Shown here in pieces: positions 46,826 through 55,319 of a stretch of DNA of 64,000 nt (position 1 is the first letter of the stretch; each line of letters opens with the position of its first letter). Below the pieces are notes generated by a model that saw only the letters and a program-made list of their open reading frames with translations, ran no database searches and had not been told where the DNA came from. The translations under genes and the position numbers were made by a program. The stretch is from an uncultured Gammaproteobacteria bacterium (GTDB lineage: Bacteria > Pseudomonadota > Gammaproteobacteria > Arenicellales > JAANXG01): positions 1-64,000 of the forward strand of contig CAMYKK010000006.1 of the NCBI GenBank assembly GCA_947258975.1. The letters run 5' to 3'.

Positions 46826-47338
46826 ATGCGTTGGACGATGTTTGCGCTTGTATTGCTGCTCCACCAAGGCGCAGCCGCGGCCGCGGAGCGGATCCAGATT
46901 GTGCTGCCGTTTCACGACGTGGCGTTGATACCGGGTCATGTCGTGCGTCTCAAGGCCGAGACCATGCGTATTCATCCGGATTTTGATTTCAGCAGCGTCG
47001 ACCTCGATTCGGTCGACATCGTGGCCAAGTCACGTATGGGCCAGGGCCACATTGCGCTCCGGGTAGGCAACCAATACTCCGAGCGCAAGCCGATCCCCGG
47101 TCGCAAGCCGGACTACGACGATCCCGCGGCAGCGTCTTTTCACAGCGTATCGATCCGGCACCACGGCGCCTCGAGCAACGGTTTGTGGCAACTGCTGGTG
47201 GTTGGGTACATCAAGATCAGACGTGTGGTGTTGCACATGCGGCCGCGAAACGAGGACGTCTTGTCGCGGCGCGCCGTTACGTTCGCAGCAGCGCCGGCAC
47301 GCGTGCCGCAAGACACCGGGAGCAATATGACTCGGTGA
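46826..47338 (+). CDS. Unknown secreted protein in the export operon
   Basis: I do not recognise a family. A 170-residue precursor with a signal peptide (MRWTMFALVLLLHQGAAAAA, cleaved near residue 21). The mature part is beta-rich (IQIVLPFHDVALIPGHVVRLKAET, then SVDIVAKSRMGQGHIALRVGN). Its RLK/IRRVVLHMRP segments suggest a compact beta-sandwich. No cysteines and no lipobox are present. The stop codon overlaps the start of the sulfatase gene (TGATG), so the two are translated together. It may be a periplasmic helper of the secreted giant protein. Confidence 0.68.
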   Translation: MRWTMFALVLLLHQGAAAAAERIQIVLPFHDVALIPGHVVRLKAETMRIHPDFDFSSVDLDSVDIVAKSRMGQGHIALRVGNQYSERKPIPGRKPDYDDPAAASFHSVSIRHHGASSNGLWQLLVVGYIKIRRVVLHMRPRNEDVLSRRAVTFAAAPARVPQDTGSNMTR

Positions 47339-48819
47339 TGCCCATCGACGGAGAAAAGCCGAATTTTCTGATCATCCTGACAGACCAGGAACGTGCGCCG
47401 ATGCACTGGCCGTCTGGGTGGGCCGAGGAAAACCTGCCCGCCACCGAGCGGTTGAAACGGCACGGCCTGACGTTCCGAAACGCATTCACCAATACCTGCC
47501 AGTGCTCGCCGAGCCGGGCGACGCTGCACACCAGCACCTACCCGTCCGAACACGGCGTCACCTCGACGTTTGGGCCAGGTGCCGGCAGGTTGCCGCCGTC
47601 CTTGCGTGCCAATCAGTGCAACCTGGCCAAGGTATTGCGAATGTCCGGCTATCATGTCGTATACAAAGGTAAATGGCATTTGAGCCGGCCGGTGAATCAA
47701 CCGTTGGTCGCGCCCGGCACCTGGACCGCGGCTGACATCCAACATTTGGACAACCGTTTTGGGTACGCGGAATGGAACCCGCCCGATGCCGGCCATTCCC
47801 TGGGAGACTTGACAACCCTGGGAGATGGCAAAGCGCAGCACGATCGCCGCTATGTTCTCGGCACGAGCGGGCGCCAGCGGGGGAAAGATTACGGCGAGAG
47901 CGCGATCGAGTTCCTAGACCACTACGAGGGAGACCGGCCTTTTTGCCTGTTTGTGTCGTTGGTGAATCCTCATGACATCTTCGCTTATCCGGGAAGCTAT
48001 CGGAAGGCGGGCTTCAAGTTGAAGAACTTCAAGGACACACCCATCGAACTGCCGGGCAACTACGCCGACGACTTGACGACCAAACCGGTGATCCAACGCG
48101 TGCTGCTCGAATATTTCCGCCGCTATAATCCGATAAAGGATACCAAGCAGGCGCTCAATTATGTCCGCTTCTACGCGTGGCTGCACACGCAGGTGGATGC
48201 CCACGTCCTGACTTTATTGGACAAGCTGGTGGAACGTGGCCTGGACGACAACACAGTGATTATTCGCACCAGCGACCATGGTGAGATGGGCCTGTCCCAC
48301 GGTGGATTGCGGCAGAAGGAATACAACTGCTACGAAGAGACCCTGCGGGTACCGTTGGTGATCTCCAATCCAGTGATGTTTCCCGAGCCGGTGGAGACCG
48401 ATGCGCTGGCGGGGTTGATTGATATCCTGCCGACACTGGCGGGCCTCGCGGGGGTAGCGCGCGAACATGCACCAGGATTCCGCGGCGTCGATCTGACGCC
48501 GGTGCTGTCCGATCCTGCTGCCGCGGTGCAGGAGTCCATACACTTTACCTATGATGACGACTTTCTGCCCAATGTCGGTGTCCCGGTTTTTATCCGTTGC
48601 CTGCGCACCGATCGCTGGAAGTATGCGGTGTACTTCGATCCCCTGAGCGGTGATGTGGACTATGAGCTCTATGACCTGGCGGTCGACCCGTTGGAACTCG
48701 ACAACCTCGCCTGGGAAGGCTTGGATCGCAACTGGCACCGCAAGCTCCATGATCAGCTGTATTCGGTCATGCAGCGTGCCCGCACCGTGCCCGATGAGAT
48801 TGTGTGGCCGGTGATATGA
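47338..48819 (+). CDS. Sulfatase (formylglycine type)
   Basis: A 493-residue alkaline-phosphatase-superfamily sulfatase that would hydrolyse a sulfate ester. The signature C56-S-P-S-R60 carries the cysteine converted to formylglycine. The N-terminal metal site is PNFLIILTDQER, the YKGKWHL motif follows at about 112, and the second metal site is TSDHGEMGLSHGG. There is no signal peptide from ATG 47338, so it looks cytoplasmic unless a start is missed. It overlaps the previous gene by one base and ends the export operon. The presence of a sulfotransferase and a sulfatase in the same island suggests that sulfate is put on and taken off a shared molecule. No formylglycine-generating enzyme is in the window. 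Confidence 0.85.
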   Translation: MPIDGEKPNFLIILTDQERAPMHWPSGWAEENLPATERLKRHGLTFRNAFTNTCQCSPSRATLHTSTYPSEHGVTSTFGPGAGRLPPSLRANQCNLAKVLRMSGYHVVYKGKWHLSRPVNQPLVAPGTWTAADIQHLDNRFGYAEWNPPDAGHSLGDLTTLGDGKAQHDRRYVLGTSGRQRGKDYGESAIEFLDHYEGDRPFCLFVSLVNPHDIFAYPGSYRKAGFKLKNFKDTPIELPGNYADDLTTKPVIQRVLLEYFRRYNPIKDTKQALNYVRFYAWLHTQVDAHVLTLLDKLVERGLDDNTVIIRTSDHGEMGLSHGGLRQKEYNCYEETLRVPLVISNPVMFPEPVETDALAGLIDILPTLAGLAGVAREHAPGFRGVDLTPVLSDPAAAVQESIHFTYDDDFLPNVGVPVFIRCLRTDRWKYAVYFDPLSGDVDYELYDLAVDPLELDNLAWEGLDRNWHRKLHDQLYSVMQRARTVPDEIVWPVI

Positions 48820-48837
48820 AGCAGAGGTTTGGAGGTT

Positions 48838-48852
48838 TGGGGTCAGACCCCA
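48838..48852. terminator. Short palindrome between convergent genes
   Basis: TGGGGTC-a-GACCCCA is a perfect 7-bp inverted repeat with a one-base centre. It lies 18 bases after the sulfatase stop and 4 bases before the comC stop. There is no T-tract. It may end transcription from both sides or be a dispersed GGGGTC-type palindrome. Confidence 0.45.
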
Positions 48853-48856
48853 CGGC

Positions 48857-49855
48857 TCACGATAAAGAGCGTAACTCATCGTAGGTAGTGCGGGGAATCT
48901 CAATGAACTCCGCAGCGGCGCGGGCGGTTAGGCGCCGGCTGCCAGGCAGACGGGTGCCGGGTTGTTCGAGCACCGCCGTGATGAGCGTTTCGAGGCGCCG
49001 GTCCAGGGTGCCGCCGGACAACGTCCCGCCATGCAACGCGATCAGCAGTTGACCCACACCGGGCGGCGGTCCGTCGGCGTCGAAAAACGACGACGCCTCG
49101 AACCCGAAATTGGCTCCGGTCAACGCCGCGGCGAGGATCTCCACCATCATCACCAAGGCGGCTCCTTTGGCGTCACCCATTGGCAGCATCGTCCCCGCGA
49201 GGGCCGCCTGCGGATCCGTGGTGGGGTTTCCCCTGGGATCCAGGGCCCAGTCCGGTTCGATGGGTTCCCCGCGCTGGGCGGCGACCATGACCTTTCCGCG
49301 CGCGATCTTGCTCAGAGAAAGGTCAATGACCAATGGCGGGTGGTCGGCGCGCGGCACCGCAAACGCGATCGGATTGGTGCCGAAAATTCCGCTATGCCCT
49401 CCCCACGGGGCGATCGCCTTCGGGCTGTTGCCAAACAGCAGGCCCACGCGGCCACGCTGGGCTAGTTGTTCCACATGATAACCCGCCTGACCGAAATGAT
49501 GGGACCGATGCACCGCGGCGACCGCGATCCCGGTCTCCGTGACCAAGTTATCCAAAGCGCTGATCGCCGCAGCCAGCGCCGGATATGCGAAGCCGTTGCA
49601 GGCGTCCACGCGCACCGCCGCCGCGCCCGCATGTTGCACAACCGGCACCGCGCGACCGTCGACTTTGCCTGCCGCCGCCTGCGCGGCATAACTCGGCAAT
49701 CGGGATAAACCGTGTCCCGACTGGCCGTCGATCTCGGCGGCGATGAGCGCGTCCATCACGCACGCGGTATTCTCCTGACTGGTGTTGTGGCGCTGCAGGA
49801 TCGCGACGCCCAGCGACCGGCAGTCGTCAACAGGCAGCGTCACCACGTCATTCAT
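48857..49855 (-). CDS. comC: (R)-sulfolactate dehydrogenase-like enzyme (malate/L-lactate dehydrogenase family)
   Basis: NAD(P)-dependent 2-hydroxyacid dehydrogenase of the Ldh_2 fold, expected to interconvert sulfopyruvate and (R)-sulfolactate. It has 332 residues. Visible family blocks are ADxQSGHGLSRLPSY (here AEIDGQSGHGLSRL), SHHFGQAGYHVEQLA with the catalytic histidine, FGTNPIAFAVPR, and DLSLSKIARGKVMVAAQRGE. The sequence follows the ComC subgroup closely (EASSFFDADGPPPGVGQLL). The last 4 bases of slcC overlap its start. In Chromohalobacter-type operons, ComC and SlcC together invert sulfolactate through sulfopyruvate. A general malate or ureidoglycolate dehydrogenase is less likely. Confidence 0.8.
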   Translation of the reverse strand: MNDVVTLPVDDCRSLGVAILQRHNTSQENTACVMDALIAAEIDGQSGHGLSRLPSYAAQAAAGKVDGRAVPVVQHAGAAAVRVDACNGFAYPALAAAISALDNLVTETGIAVAAVHRSHHFGQAGYHVEQLAQRGRVGLLFGNSPKAIAPWGGHSGIFGTNPIAFAVPRADHPPLVIDLSLSKIARGKVMVAAQRGEPIEPDWALDPRGNPTTDPQAALAGTMLPMGDAKGAALVMMVEILAAALTGANFGFEASSFFDADGPPPGVGQLLIALHGGTLSGGTLDRRLETLITAVLEQPGTRLPGSRRLTARAAAEFIEIPRTTYDELRSLS

Positions 49856-50781
49856 GCGGATGCCAATACCCGTTTTATATGAGCGGCGGTCAGCGCGCTG
49901 ACCCGTACATTGGATTCCTCCGTGACCCCGGCGACATGCGGCGTCAAGATGAGATTCGGTACGTTTCGGAACCGCTCACCCACCGCCGCGGTCAGCGGTT
50001 CGGTCGCGTAGACATCCAACGCCGCGCCGCCGAGCCGGCCGGCAATGAGCGCATCGATGACGGCTTGTTCATTGACGATGCCACCGCGCGCGGTGTTGAT
50101 CAACACTCCTTCAGGCTTCATTTTTCTGAGCAGGGCCACATCAACCAGCCCATGGGTTGCGTCGTTTAGTGGGATATGAATGCTGACCACGTCGGCGCCC
50201 GCAAACACGGCTTCGAGGTCCAGCTTCCGGATGCCGCGCCACGCCGCATGTTCTCCGGCCACAAACGGATCGTGAGCGGCGACCGTCATACCGAGGGCCC
50301 GCGCGCGCTGCGCGGTCTGGCGCGCGATACCGCCGAGGCCCACCAGGCCCAGCGTTTTGCCTTGAATCTCCCTGCCGATGCATGGTTGCCGCGGCCACTT
50401 CCCGGCAATTACCGAGGAACTGGCCCGGTAGCACCCACGCAACAGCAACATGGCGGCGGCAATGACGTATTCTGCCACTGCGGCATCGTTGGCGCCCGTT
50501 GCCGGACACACCGCGATCCCCCGTCGCTCGCATTCGGCGACGTCGATATTGTCCAGTCCGACTCCGAGGCGGCCGACCACCTGTAAGCGCTGCGCCTGCT
50601 CCAACAATGCGCCGCGGACCGGGGTTCGATTGCGCACCACCAAGCCGTCGGCGTCGATGATACGCGTCATCAGTTCTGCGGGTTTATCCACCAGATCGGG
50701 ATCGTAGTAAACCTGATAATCGCGACGCAGATCGTCGACAGCGGCTTCATCCATAAACTCGGTGATCAGAACCTTGGTCAT
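49852..50781 (-). CDS. slcC: (S)-sulfolactate dehydrogenase-like D-2-hydroxyacid dehydrogenase
   Basis: An NAD-dependent dehydrogenase of the SerA/D-isomer-specific family, expected to oxidise (S)-sulfolactate to sulfopyruvate. It has 309 residues. The nucleotide loop GLVGLGGIARQ is at 145-155, and the catalytic triad is R232 (NTARGG), E261 (ATEPL) and H282 (TPHVAG). The segments VVGRLGVGLDNID, CPATGAN and TPHVAGVTEESNVRVS match SlcC rather than PGDH. No ACT domain is present. It overlaps comC by 4 bases and follows the tartrate-dehydratase-like gene by 1 base, so the operon is tightly coupled. Confidence 0.8.
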   Translation of the reverse strand: MTKVLITEFMDEAAVDDLRRDYQVYYDPDLVDKPAELMTRIIDADGLVVRNRTPVRGALLEQAQRLQVVGRLGVGLDNIDVAECERRGIAVCPATGANDAAVAEYVIAAAMLLLRGCYRASSSVIAGKWPRQPCIGREIQGKTLGLVGLGGIARQTAQRARALGMTVAAHDPFVAGEHAAWRGIRKLDLEAVFAGADVVSIHIPLNDATHGLVDVALLRKMKPEGVLINTARGGIVNEQAVIDALIAGRLGGAALDVYATEPLTAAVGERFRNVPNLILTPHVAGVTEESNVRVSALTAAHIKRVLASA

Positions 50782-50782
50782 C

Positions 50783-51952
50783 TCAGTCTCCGGTGAGACG
50801 CTGCAATTCCGCGTACAGGTCTTGTTTCAGCTCTACGCCCATTCCCGGCGTATCGTGACCCCGGGTGTAGCCGTCGACGACGGGTATGCCATCGGCGAAT
50901 CCACCGAAGGGCTGAAACACACCGGGATAGGATTCAGCGCCGCCGGTTTGTAGACCCAAAGCGATGTTCAGCGCCAACTGATGTCCGCCGTGGGGAATCA
51001 GCCGGCGCCGCGACCAACCGTGGGCCTCGGCCGCCTCCATCACCCGCAGGTACTCGGTGAGCCCGTAACTCAGGGCTGGGTCGAGCTGGATCCAATCGCG
51101 GTCCGGCCGCAGTCCGCCATAACGCAACAAGTTCACTAGATCCTGATGCGAAAACAGATTCTCTCCGGTGGCGAGAGCGGCGGGATAGTGTTGCGCCAAG
51201 GTGGCGTGCAGCAGATAGTCCAGCGGGTCCCCGGGTTCCTCGTACCAGAAAAGATCGTAGCCACGCATCGCCTCGCCGTACGCCATCGCCTGCGGTAAAT
51301 CGAAGCGGCCATTCGCGTCCACCGCGAGATTGCGGCCATCTCCGACCACCTCGAGCACCGCGTCGATGCGGCGCATATCGGTGTCCAGATCGGCGCCGCC
51401 GATTTTCATCTTCACCACTCGATAGCCGGCGTCACGATACCCTCGCATTTCCTCCTGGAGCTGTGCGAGTTGTTTTCCGGGATAGTAATAGCCGCCACCC
51501 GGGTATACCAGCGCCCGCCGGTCGCATTGGCCACCGTTGTATCGCTCAGACAACAACCGCCAAAGTGGCTGCCCGTCGATCTTGGCCACTGCGTCCCAAA
51601 CCGCCATGTCCAGGGCGCCGGCCGCCACCGCCCGATCGCCGTGCCCGCCCGGTTTCTCGTTGGCCATGAATGTGTTCCAGATCTTGTGTGGATCGAGATT
51701 GTCGCCCACGTCCGTGCGCAGGCTTTCGGGAGTGGCTTCGATGATGCGGGGTATGAATCGTTCTCTGAGGATGCCGCCCTGCGCGTACCGGCCGTTTGAC
51801 GAGAAGCCGTAGCCAATGACCGGCGCGCCGCCGCGGACTACATCGGTAATCAACGCGACGACGCTAACCGTCATACTGCTGAAATCAATGTAGGCATTGC
51901 GTATCGACGAACTGATCGATGCGCTGCGCTCGCGTATGTCGACAATCCGCAT
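50783..51952 (-). CDS. tarD: D-tartrate dehydratase-type enolase-superfamily enzyme
   Basis: Mandelate racemase/muconate lactonising group enzyme of 389 residues, closest in sequence pattern to D-tartrate dehydratase, which makes oxaloacetate. The KxK catalytic lysines (VVKMKIG, 181 and 183), metal ligands D212 (VDANGRF), E238 (WYEEPGDP) and E264 (ATGENLF), and catalytic H321 (IPHGGHQ) are all present. The neighbourhoods RNAYIDFSSMT and NEKPGGHG are TarD hallmarks. ATG 51952 (MRIVDIRE) is chosen over an upstream extension that would overlap tctB. In this operon the true substrate could be another hydroxy acid that enters by the same transporter. Confidence 0.8.
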   Translation of the reverse strand: MRIVDIRERSASISSSIRNAYIDFSSMTVSVVALITDVVRGGAPVIGYGFSSNGRYAQGGILRERFIPRIIEATPESLRTDVGDNLDPHKIWNTFMANEKPGGHGDRAVAAGALDMAVWDAVAKIDGQPLWRLLSERYNGGQCDRRALVYPGGGYYYPGKQLAQLQEEMRGYRDAGYRVVKMKIGGADLDTDMRRIDAVLEVVGDGRNLAVDANGRFDLPQAMAYGEAMRGYDLFWYEEPGDPLDYLLHATLAQHYPAALATGENLFSHQDLVNLLRYGGLRPDRDWIQLDPALSYGLTEYLRVMEAAEAHGWSRRRLIPHGGHQLALNIALGLQTGGAESYPGVFQPFGGFADGIPVVDGYTRGHDTPGMGVELKQDLYAELQRLTGD

Positions 51953-51963
51953 AGGCCTATATT

Positions 51964-52428
51964 TTAGAAAAAACGTCCGCTGGGGAGGGGGACCAATAAG
52001 ACCTTGGTGAACAGAACATAGAACCCGAGCACAATGGCGGCGCCAACCAGCGGATACACGATCAACCTGCCGCGCGTCCACGGATCGTACATGGCCAGCC
52101 ACACGATCGCGGCAAACGCCAACAGGCCGGATAACAAGAACCCGGTGTACGGCATCAACAGGGCGGTGACCAGCATTGCCGTTACCAGGCCGATGCGGCG
52201 AGGTGTAGATTCGGCACGTCGCGATACGACGTCAATCGGGCGTACCAGGCACCACGCAATCAATGCGATGCAGAAAACGATCATCGATCCGGCAACGGTA
52301 CGGGGAAACACGAAGGAGTCGGCATCTGTATAGTCAAAGGTGTCCCACAACGCCAGCACGCCGATCAATATGCAGATCGCCGCTACGATCATGCCGCCGG
52401 TATCGCGGGATTGCTGCTCAGTCGGCAC
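51964..52428 (-). CDS. tctB: Tripartite tricarboxylate transporter small membrane subunit
   Basis: TctB-family subunit of 154 residues with four hydrophobic segments. It works with TctA and the binding protein TctC to import a carboxylate by a secondary, ion-driven mechanism. The helices are at about 11-30, 45-65, 80-112 and 123-145. The PRTVAG and DPWTRGRL motifs after helices 1 and 3 fit the family. It overlaps tctA by 11 bases, and tarD starts 11 bases after its stop. Confidence 0.85.
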   Translation of the reverse strand: MPTEQQSRDTGGMIVAAICILIGVLALWDTFDYTDADSFVFPRTVAGSMIVFCIALIAWCLVRPIDVVSRRAESTPRRIGLVTAMLVTALLMPYTGFLLSGLLAFAAIVWLAMYDPWTRGRLIVYPLVGAAIVLGFYVLFTKVLLVPLPSGRFF

Positions 52429-53926
52429 GGGCCAGGTCTCGTTTGACGCGAAAACGTTTCAACAACAGGGGCGAAAACAAAGACAATAAAATGAATGCGA
52501 AGATGCCCATCGAGATCGGCCGGCCGAAGAACTCGCCCCATAAATTCTCGGCCGCCGCGCCAATGGTCCATCCTTGTACGAAACCCTGCTCGGCGATGGA
52601 CCCCAATATCAGTCCCAATACGATGGGTGATGCCGAGAAACCGAACCGGCCCAGGACCCAGCCCAACACGCCCAGCACGATCATGATTACGACATCGGAA
52701 ACGCTATTACGAATGGCGTAGGTCCCGATCAAGGTCATGAAAGCGACGGTCGGCACCAGCAGCGCCTTGGGCACGGTGACGATGAAACGATAGGCGTAGC
52801 GGCCGATCAGCAAGCCGACCGGAAGCATGAGTACGGTGGCGAGCAATAGGCCCCAGATAAAGACATAAACTATAGAGCCATGCTCGGAAAACAGATTGGG
52901 GCCGGTGCGTACCCCTTGGATCAGCAACGCGCCGAGGATCACCGCGTCCGGGGGGGTGCCCGGAATGCCGAGCACCAGGGTCGGAATAAAACCACCGCCA
53001 ACGGTCGCGTTGTTGGCCGACTCGGTGGCCTGGACTCCCTCTGGAGCACCATGACCGAAAGTGTCCTGCCGTTTCGACGATCGCCGTGCTTCGGAATAGG
53101 CCACCAGACCGGCAATGGAACCCCCGGCCCCCGGCAAGATGCCGACCAAGGTCCCGAGCACAGAACTGCGTGCCAGGTTGAACTTGGATCGCCAAGAGAT
53201 CGCCAACGCCTCATGCAGCCGGTATCCGCGTGACACATCTTGTACCTTGAGATGGCGGTCGGGGGTCGCAACGAGATCGATCAAGACCGGAATGCAATAC
53301 AGGCCGATCAAGGCCGACACCACTTCGATGCCGCCGAGCAGGGTCTGGCTGCCGAAGGTCAAGCGGATGTCGGCGCTGATTTCGGCCACACCGATGCACG
53401 ACAGCAATAAACCAAAACAGGCGCCGATCAAGCCCTTGAGCAGATTTCCCTGCGACAGCGCCGAGATCAGGGTCAGGCCCAGGATGGCCAGCCAGAAATA
53501 CTCGACCGGTCCGAACGCGAGCGCCACATTCGCGAGTGGGGGCGCCAGAAACAGCAGGAACAGCGCACCAACGAGCCCCCCGCATACCGAAGCAATGCAC
53601 GCGAGGGTAATTGCCAGATCACCGTCGCCGCGTTTGGCCATGGGGTAACCGTCGAAGGTGGTGGCAATCGCCGACGGCGTGCCGGGTGTATTCAGCAGGA
53701 TCGCGGCATAGGCGCCGCCGTAGATGGCGCCGGTATAAATGGCACCCATGAGGATCAACGCCGATGCGGGCGCCATGGAGAAGGTGATCGGAATCAACAC
53801 CGCCACCGCCATGGTGGCGGTCAGTCCCGGCAGCGAGCCGACGACGGTTCCCGCGACCACGCCGCCGATGGCCAGCGCGACATGATAGGGGGTGAGCGCT
53901 GCGAGTAAATAACCCAGGCTGTTCAT
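52418..53926 (-). CDS. tctA: Tripartite tricarboxylate transporter large membrane subunit
   Basis: TctA-family permease with 502 residues and about 12 membrane segments. The N-terminal motif GVVAGTVVGSLPGLTATMAVAVLIP and the internal repeat SVLGTLVGILPGAGGSIAGLVAYSEA are the two family signatures. The segment GAYAAILLNTPGTPSAIATTFDGYPMAKRG between them is the hallmark cytoplasmic loop. The substrate is set by the binding protein. The sulfolactate-type dehydrogenases next to it suggest a sulfonated or hydroxy C3-C4 acid. Confidence 0.92.
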   Translation of the reverse strand: MNSLGYLLAALTPYHVALAIGGVVAGTVVGSLPGLTATMAVAVLIPITFSMAPASALILMGAIYTGAIYGGAYAAILLNTPGTPSAIATTFDGYPMAKRGDGDLAITLACIASVCGGLVGALFLLFLAPPLANVALAFGPVEYFWLAILGLTLISALSQGNLLKGLIGACFGLLLSCIGVAEISADIRLTFGSQTLLGGIEVVSALIGLYCIPVLIDLVATPDRHLKVQDVSRGYRLHEALAISWRSKFNLARSSVLGTLVGILPGAGGSIAGLVAYSEARRSSKRQDTFGHGAPEGVQATESANNATVGGGFIPTLVLGIPGTPPDAVILGALLIQGVRTGPNLFSEHGSIVYVFIWGLLLATVLMLPVGLLIGRYAYRFIVTVPKALLVPTVAFMTLIGTYAIRNSVSDVVIMIVLGVLGWVLGRFGFSASPIVLGLILGSIAEQGFVQGWTIGAAAENLWGEFFGRPISMGIFAFILLSLFSPLLLKRFRVKRDLARAD

Positions 53927-53932
53927 ACAAGC

Positions 53933-53956
53933 GGCCGCCGCTGGTCAGCGGCGGCC
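53933..53956 (-). promoter_or_regulatory. Intercistronic hairpin between tctC and tctA
   Basis: A perfect 11-bp GC-rich inverted repeat (GGCCGCCGCTG pairing with CAGCGGCGGCC, 2-base loop) lies directly after the tctC stop. With no T-tract it is more likely to stabilise the binding-protein message or reduce read-through than to terminate fully. That gives more TctC than TctA/TctB, as is usual for such operons. Confidence 0.6.
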
Positions 53957-53969
53957 AACCTCGATGAAT

Positions 53970-54929
53970 TTACTTGATGACGCCGGCTTCCTTGGCGGCG
54001 GCGGCATAACCTCGCTTTTTTTCCTCCATGAACGCCTTCATGCCTTTGTAATCGACATTTACCAGTGCGAAGCCGTCGTTTTCCATTCTTTGCTTGAACC
54101 CGGCGTCGGCGTTGATCTGGTCGATTAAAGAGGATAACTTTACGCGGACGTCCTCGGGCGTGGAGTTTGGCACCGCAATGCCGCGATAGGCACCGGAGAC
54201 GATATCAAAACCCAGTTCCTTAAAGGTGGGCACATTGGGAAATCTGGGATGACGTTGCTCCATGGCAACGGCCAACAAGCGCACTTTGTCGGCATGTTTC
54301 GCTCCCACCGAGGTGTAGCCCCATTGCCCCATCACTTGATTACCGAGCAACGCGGTCACCGATGCGCCGGTTCCTTTGAACGCCACATAGGTTGTTTTGG
54401 TGCCAGCCAGTTTGTCGAAGGTGACTTGGGCGAGGTGATTGGCGGTGCCTTTGCCGGAGCCCGAGAATGTCACCTTGCCCGGATTCTTCTTGGCGTGGTC
54501 GATCAGGTCCTGCAGAGTCTTGAACTGGCTGTCCGCCGTCACCACCACCGCGTCGGGGGTGTAGTGAAACATGTAGATCAACGCCAGTTCGTCAGTTTTG
54601 AAGCCCACATCCTTTTGCAGCGGCTTGACGATGATATGGGGTAGATTGACACCCATGATGTTGTAACCGTCGCCGGGCATGTCGTTGAGCTGCGCCCAGC
54701 CCACGGCGCCACCCCCGCCGGGCTTGTAGGAAATAATCAGGTCCTGCCCGAACTTCTGTTTAAAGAACGATTGTTGGTGGCGGGCGGTGATGTCGGATTC
54801 CCCTCCCGGCCCGAACGGAATTACGTAACTTATTGGTTTTGCCGGATATTCGGCAATGGCCCCGGCGGAAAGCGTCAATAGCGCCGCCGCCAACGGCGCG
54901 AGGATAATCCGCTTGATGATCGTCAACAT
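53970..54929 (-). CDS. tctC: Tripartite tricarboxylate transporter periplasmic binding protein
   Basis: A Bug/TctC-family solute receptor with 319 residues and a signal peptide (about 1-26, cut near AIA-EYPAKP). Family features are YPAKPISYVIPFGPGGESDITAR near the mature N-terminus, YKPGGGGAVGWAQL, the GSGKGTANHLA loop and GAYRGIAVPNSTPEDVR. It captures a carboxylate in the periplasm and delivers it to TctAB. It is the first intact gene of the operon, just downstream of the broken suyAB genes. Confidence 0.9.
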   Translation of the reverse strand: MLTIIKRIILAPLAAALLTLSAGAIAEYPAKPISYVIPFGPGGESDITARHQQSFFKQKFGQDLIISYKPGGGGAVGWAQLNDMPGDGYNIMGVNLPHIIVKPLQKDVGFKTDELALIYMFHYTPDAVVVTADSQFKTLQDLIDHAKKNPGKVTFSGSGKGTANHLAQVTFDKLAGTKTTYVAFKGTGASVTALLGNQVMGQWGYTSVGAKHADKVRLLAVAMEQRHPRFPNVPTFKELGFDIVSGAYRGIAVPNSTPEDVRVKLSSLIDQINADAGFKQRMENDGFALVNVDYKGMKAFMEEKKRGYAAAAKEAGVIK

Positions 54930-54963
54930 TTTTCTCTCCCGTTAGATTGTTAATACAAGCCGT

Positions 54964-55317
54964 TTATGCGCTTCGAAACAACTTTGTCAGTACGAACTCC
55001 CGGTGCCCCAAAGCCTCGGCCGCTGTCAGCCGGCCGTTGCAGGTTCGAATTGTCGTCTCAATCAATTGATCACCGGCCCCGTCCAAGGTCATCTCGCGGC
55101 GCAACAAGCCGGATACATCGAGATCCACGTGTTCGCTCATCGTGCTTACGGTACGAAGATTTCCCGTGAGTTTGATGACCGGTTCGATCGGATTACCGAT
55201 GATATTGCCTTGACGGGTCGGAAACAAATGGACCACAAAACCCGCTGCCGCCTGCAGCGTAACACACTCCGCCGCCGCCGATGAGGTATCCATTCGCACC
55301 TCAGTTCTGACGCCCAT
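54964..55317 (-). pseudogene. suyB: C-terminal fragment of a sulfolactate sulfolyase large subunit (SuyB/UxaA family)
   Basis: The 117 codons match only the C-terminal tail of the altronate dehydratase/sulfolyase family: [52 protein letters not shown] and [21 protein letters not shown] full SuyB has about 380-390 residues, so roughly the first 270 are missing, including the substrate and metal sites. The ATG at 55317 is probably chance. The reading matches SuyB better than UxaA or GarD tails, and slcC and comC downstream support this. The fragment should not be active. Confidence 0.75.
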
Positions 55318-55319
55318 TG

